Source of the DNA: Arenibaculum pallidiluteum
Lineage (GTDB): Bacteria; Pseudomonadota; Alphaproteobacteria; Azospirillales; Azospirillaceae
Reading direction: 5' to 3'
Assembly (NCBI RefSeq): GCF_017355985.1
Contig: NZ_JAFIQU010000012.1
Span: 1 to 64,000 of the forward strand
Length of the DNA: 64,000 bases
The translations under genes and the position numbers were made by a program. Shown here in pieces: positions 63,264 through 64,000 of this stretch; position 1 is the first letter of the stretch, and each line of letters begins with the position of its first letter. Below the pieces are notes generated by a model. It made no database searches and was not told where the DNA came from. It saw nothing but the letters and a program-made list of their open reading frames with translations.

Positions 63264-63814
63264 AAGCCGGCATCCGACTTGGCGGAAGACGAACGGACCG
63301 ACACTGCCACGAGGCGCTCGTACGGACCACTGGGTCCCGTCGGCCGAGCAGGAGAGCCTACGCTAGCTGCAGCGGCCTGGAAACGTCAGCGGCCTAGCTT
63401 GATTTCGCCATCGTCTTCAGTCGGGATTGCGGTTGGTGATCATACGTCCGGCCGGCATTCCCTGAGACGGCCTCCCGACCCGTTTCAGATAGGCACCCGC
63501 CGCTTGCACGCCCTGCGTCAATCCCAGCACCTGCCTGGCGTCGATCTCGTCACGCAGGACCTGCCGGGTTTCCGTCAGCCTGGCTCTGGCGTGCCGCCAC
63601 GACCCGTGGAGCAAAGCAATGCGCTCGCCGGTCCGTCCCAGCGAGGCGCAGCTGTCGAGAGACGATACTCGGACGAGGTCGGCGTCCCGAACTGCACGTT
63701 ACGGCGATGCCGCCGCCGGCATCCGGGGCAAAGGGTCGGTACCTGGAGAGCGCGGTGCCCGACCAGGGCAATCTTCCAAAGCTGCCGAGCAGGGCTTATC
63801 GCGGGACCTGTCAC
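63264..63814. other. Region after the secretion operon
   Basis: About 550 bp without a recognised gene or hairpin terminator. A minus-strand frame at 63417-63614 (GSWRHARARLTETRQVLRDE and onward) looks helical and may be a gene remnant. I cannot assign it. Confidence 0.3.
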
Positions 63815-63833
63815 GCGTTACGGTGTGTAACGC
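63815..63833 (+). promoter_or_regulatory. Inverted repeat before the antitoxin-like gene
   Basis: GCGTTAC-GGTGT-GTAACGC is a 7-bp perfect inverted repeat 24 bp upstream of the ATG at 63857. An autoregulatory operator for a toxin-antitoxin pair is plausible but unproven. Confidence 0.4.
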
Positions 63834-63856
63834 TCTACGGCAGAGAGGACGCGAGG

Positions 63857-64000
63857 ATGACGCCGGCCGCCGATCGCATGCGGACCATGAGGCAGCATCG
63901 CCAGGAGCGCGGCCTGCTTGAGATCCGGCTGCGCAGGCCCGGCCTGTGCGACCTTGCCGTCCGCCGGCGTACCGCCGAGCAGGGCGCGCGGCAACGGCAC
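63857..64000 (+). CDS. MazE/DUF3018-like antitoxin, partial at the window edge
   Basis: Forty-eight codons that run off the end. MTPAADRMRTMRQHRQERGL followed by LEIRLRRPGLCDLAVRRRTA resembles the N-terminus of small antitoxins of the MazE-like DUF3018 group (consensus R-x-R-x-x-x-R-x-x-G-L-R-x-v-r-l-x-V-P-D). The PD is PG here. AGAGG lies eight bases before the ATG. A toxin gene would be expected directly downstream, outside the window. Confidence 0.5.
   Translation, partial: MTPAADRMRTMRQHRQERGLLEIRLRRPGLCDLAVRRRTAEQGARQRH

Overview
The window looks like chromosomal DNA of a high-GC alphaproteobacterium. Methyl-accepting chemotaxis proteins (MCPs) with the [17 protein letters not shown] signalling tip, a HisKA_2-type kinase, a ROK-regulated ABC sugar operon and periplasmic molybdenum hydroxylase genes fit Hyphomicrobiales, perhaps a Methylobacterium/Microvirga/Bosea-like genus. 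That placement is inference. I found no rRNA, tRNA, CRISPR array or complete insertion sequence.

Layout. 1-6800: two LysR regulators, each divergent from one enzyme gene (a zinc-free quinone-oxidoreductase-like MDR and a YcaC-like isochorismatase-family hydrolase), with an SDR remnant at the left edge and an MCP between them. 7000-14200: two more MCPs, a frameshifted MCP fragment, then cytochrome c, 2Fe-2S and molybdopterin subunits of a periplasmic hydroxylase, closed by a strong terminator. 14900-24000: three sensor kinases, a fourth MCP and an N-terminally short receiver protein. 24400-30400: accessory, gene-poor stretch with small membrane proteins, an RTX-type calcium-binding protein, a prolyl-oligopeptidase remnant, a YbjN-like secreted protein, an NTF2-fold protein and an alpha/beta hydrolase.

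30700-42000 is a compact divergon. Leftward: ROK regulator, aldose-epimerase-like protein, two amidohydrolase_2 enzymes and a stand-alone Rieske protein. Rightward: sugar-type ABC importer (binding protein, two permeases, ATPase), a SIS-domain isomerase/deglycase-like protein and a ROK-family kinase. Junctions are overlaps or short gaps, so the two arms probably form one regulated pathway that imports, phosphorylates and splits a sugar or amino-sugar conjugate and then handles the non-sugar part. The substrate is unknown.

42400-63300 holds a fifth MCP (two-module, HBM-like sensor) and an 18-kb operon. Its first gene encodes a 4,077-residue cell-surface protein: an LEPR-type N-terminal leader, two DUF4347-like modules and about 20 cadherin-like repeats, including a 1,437-bp near-perfect tandem duplication. 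It is followed by a TolC-like lipoprotein, an RND-type adaptor, a GAF-HlyD fusion and a site-2-protease (M50)-HlyD fusion with a PqqD-like N-terminus. No ABC ATPase is encoded with them. This is the best candidate here for an undescribed system: an export machine in which a membrane protease fused to an adaptor takes the place of the usual type I ATPase. The window ends in the start of a MazE/DUF3018-like antitoxin gene.
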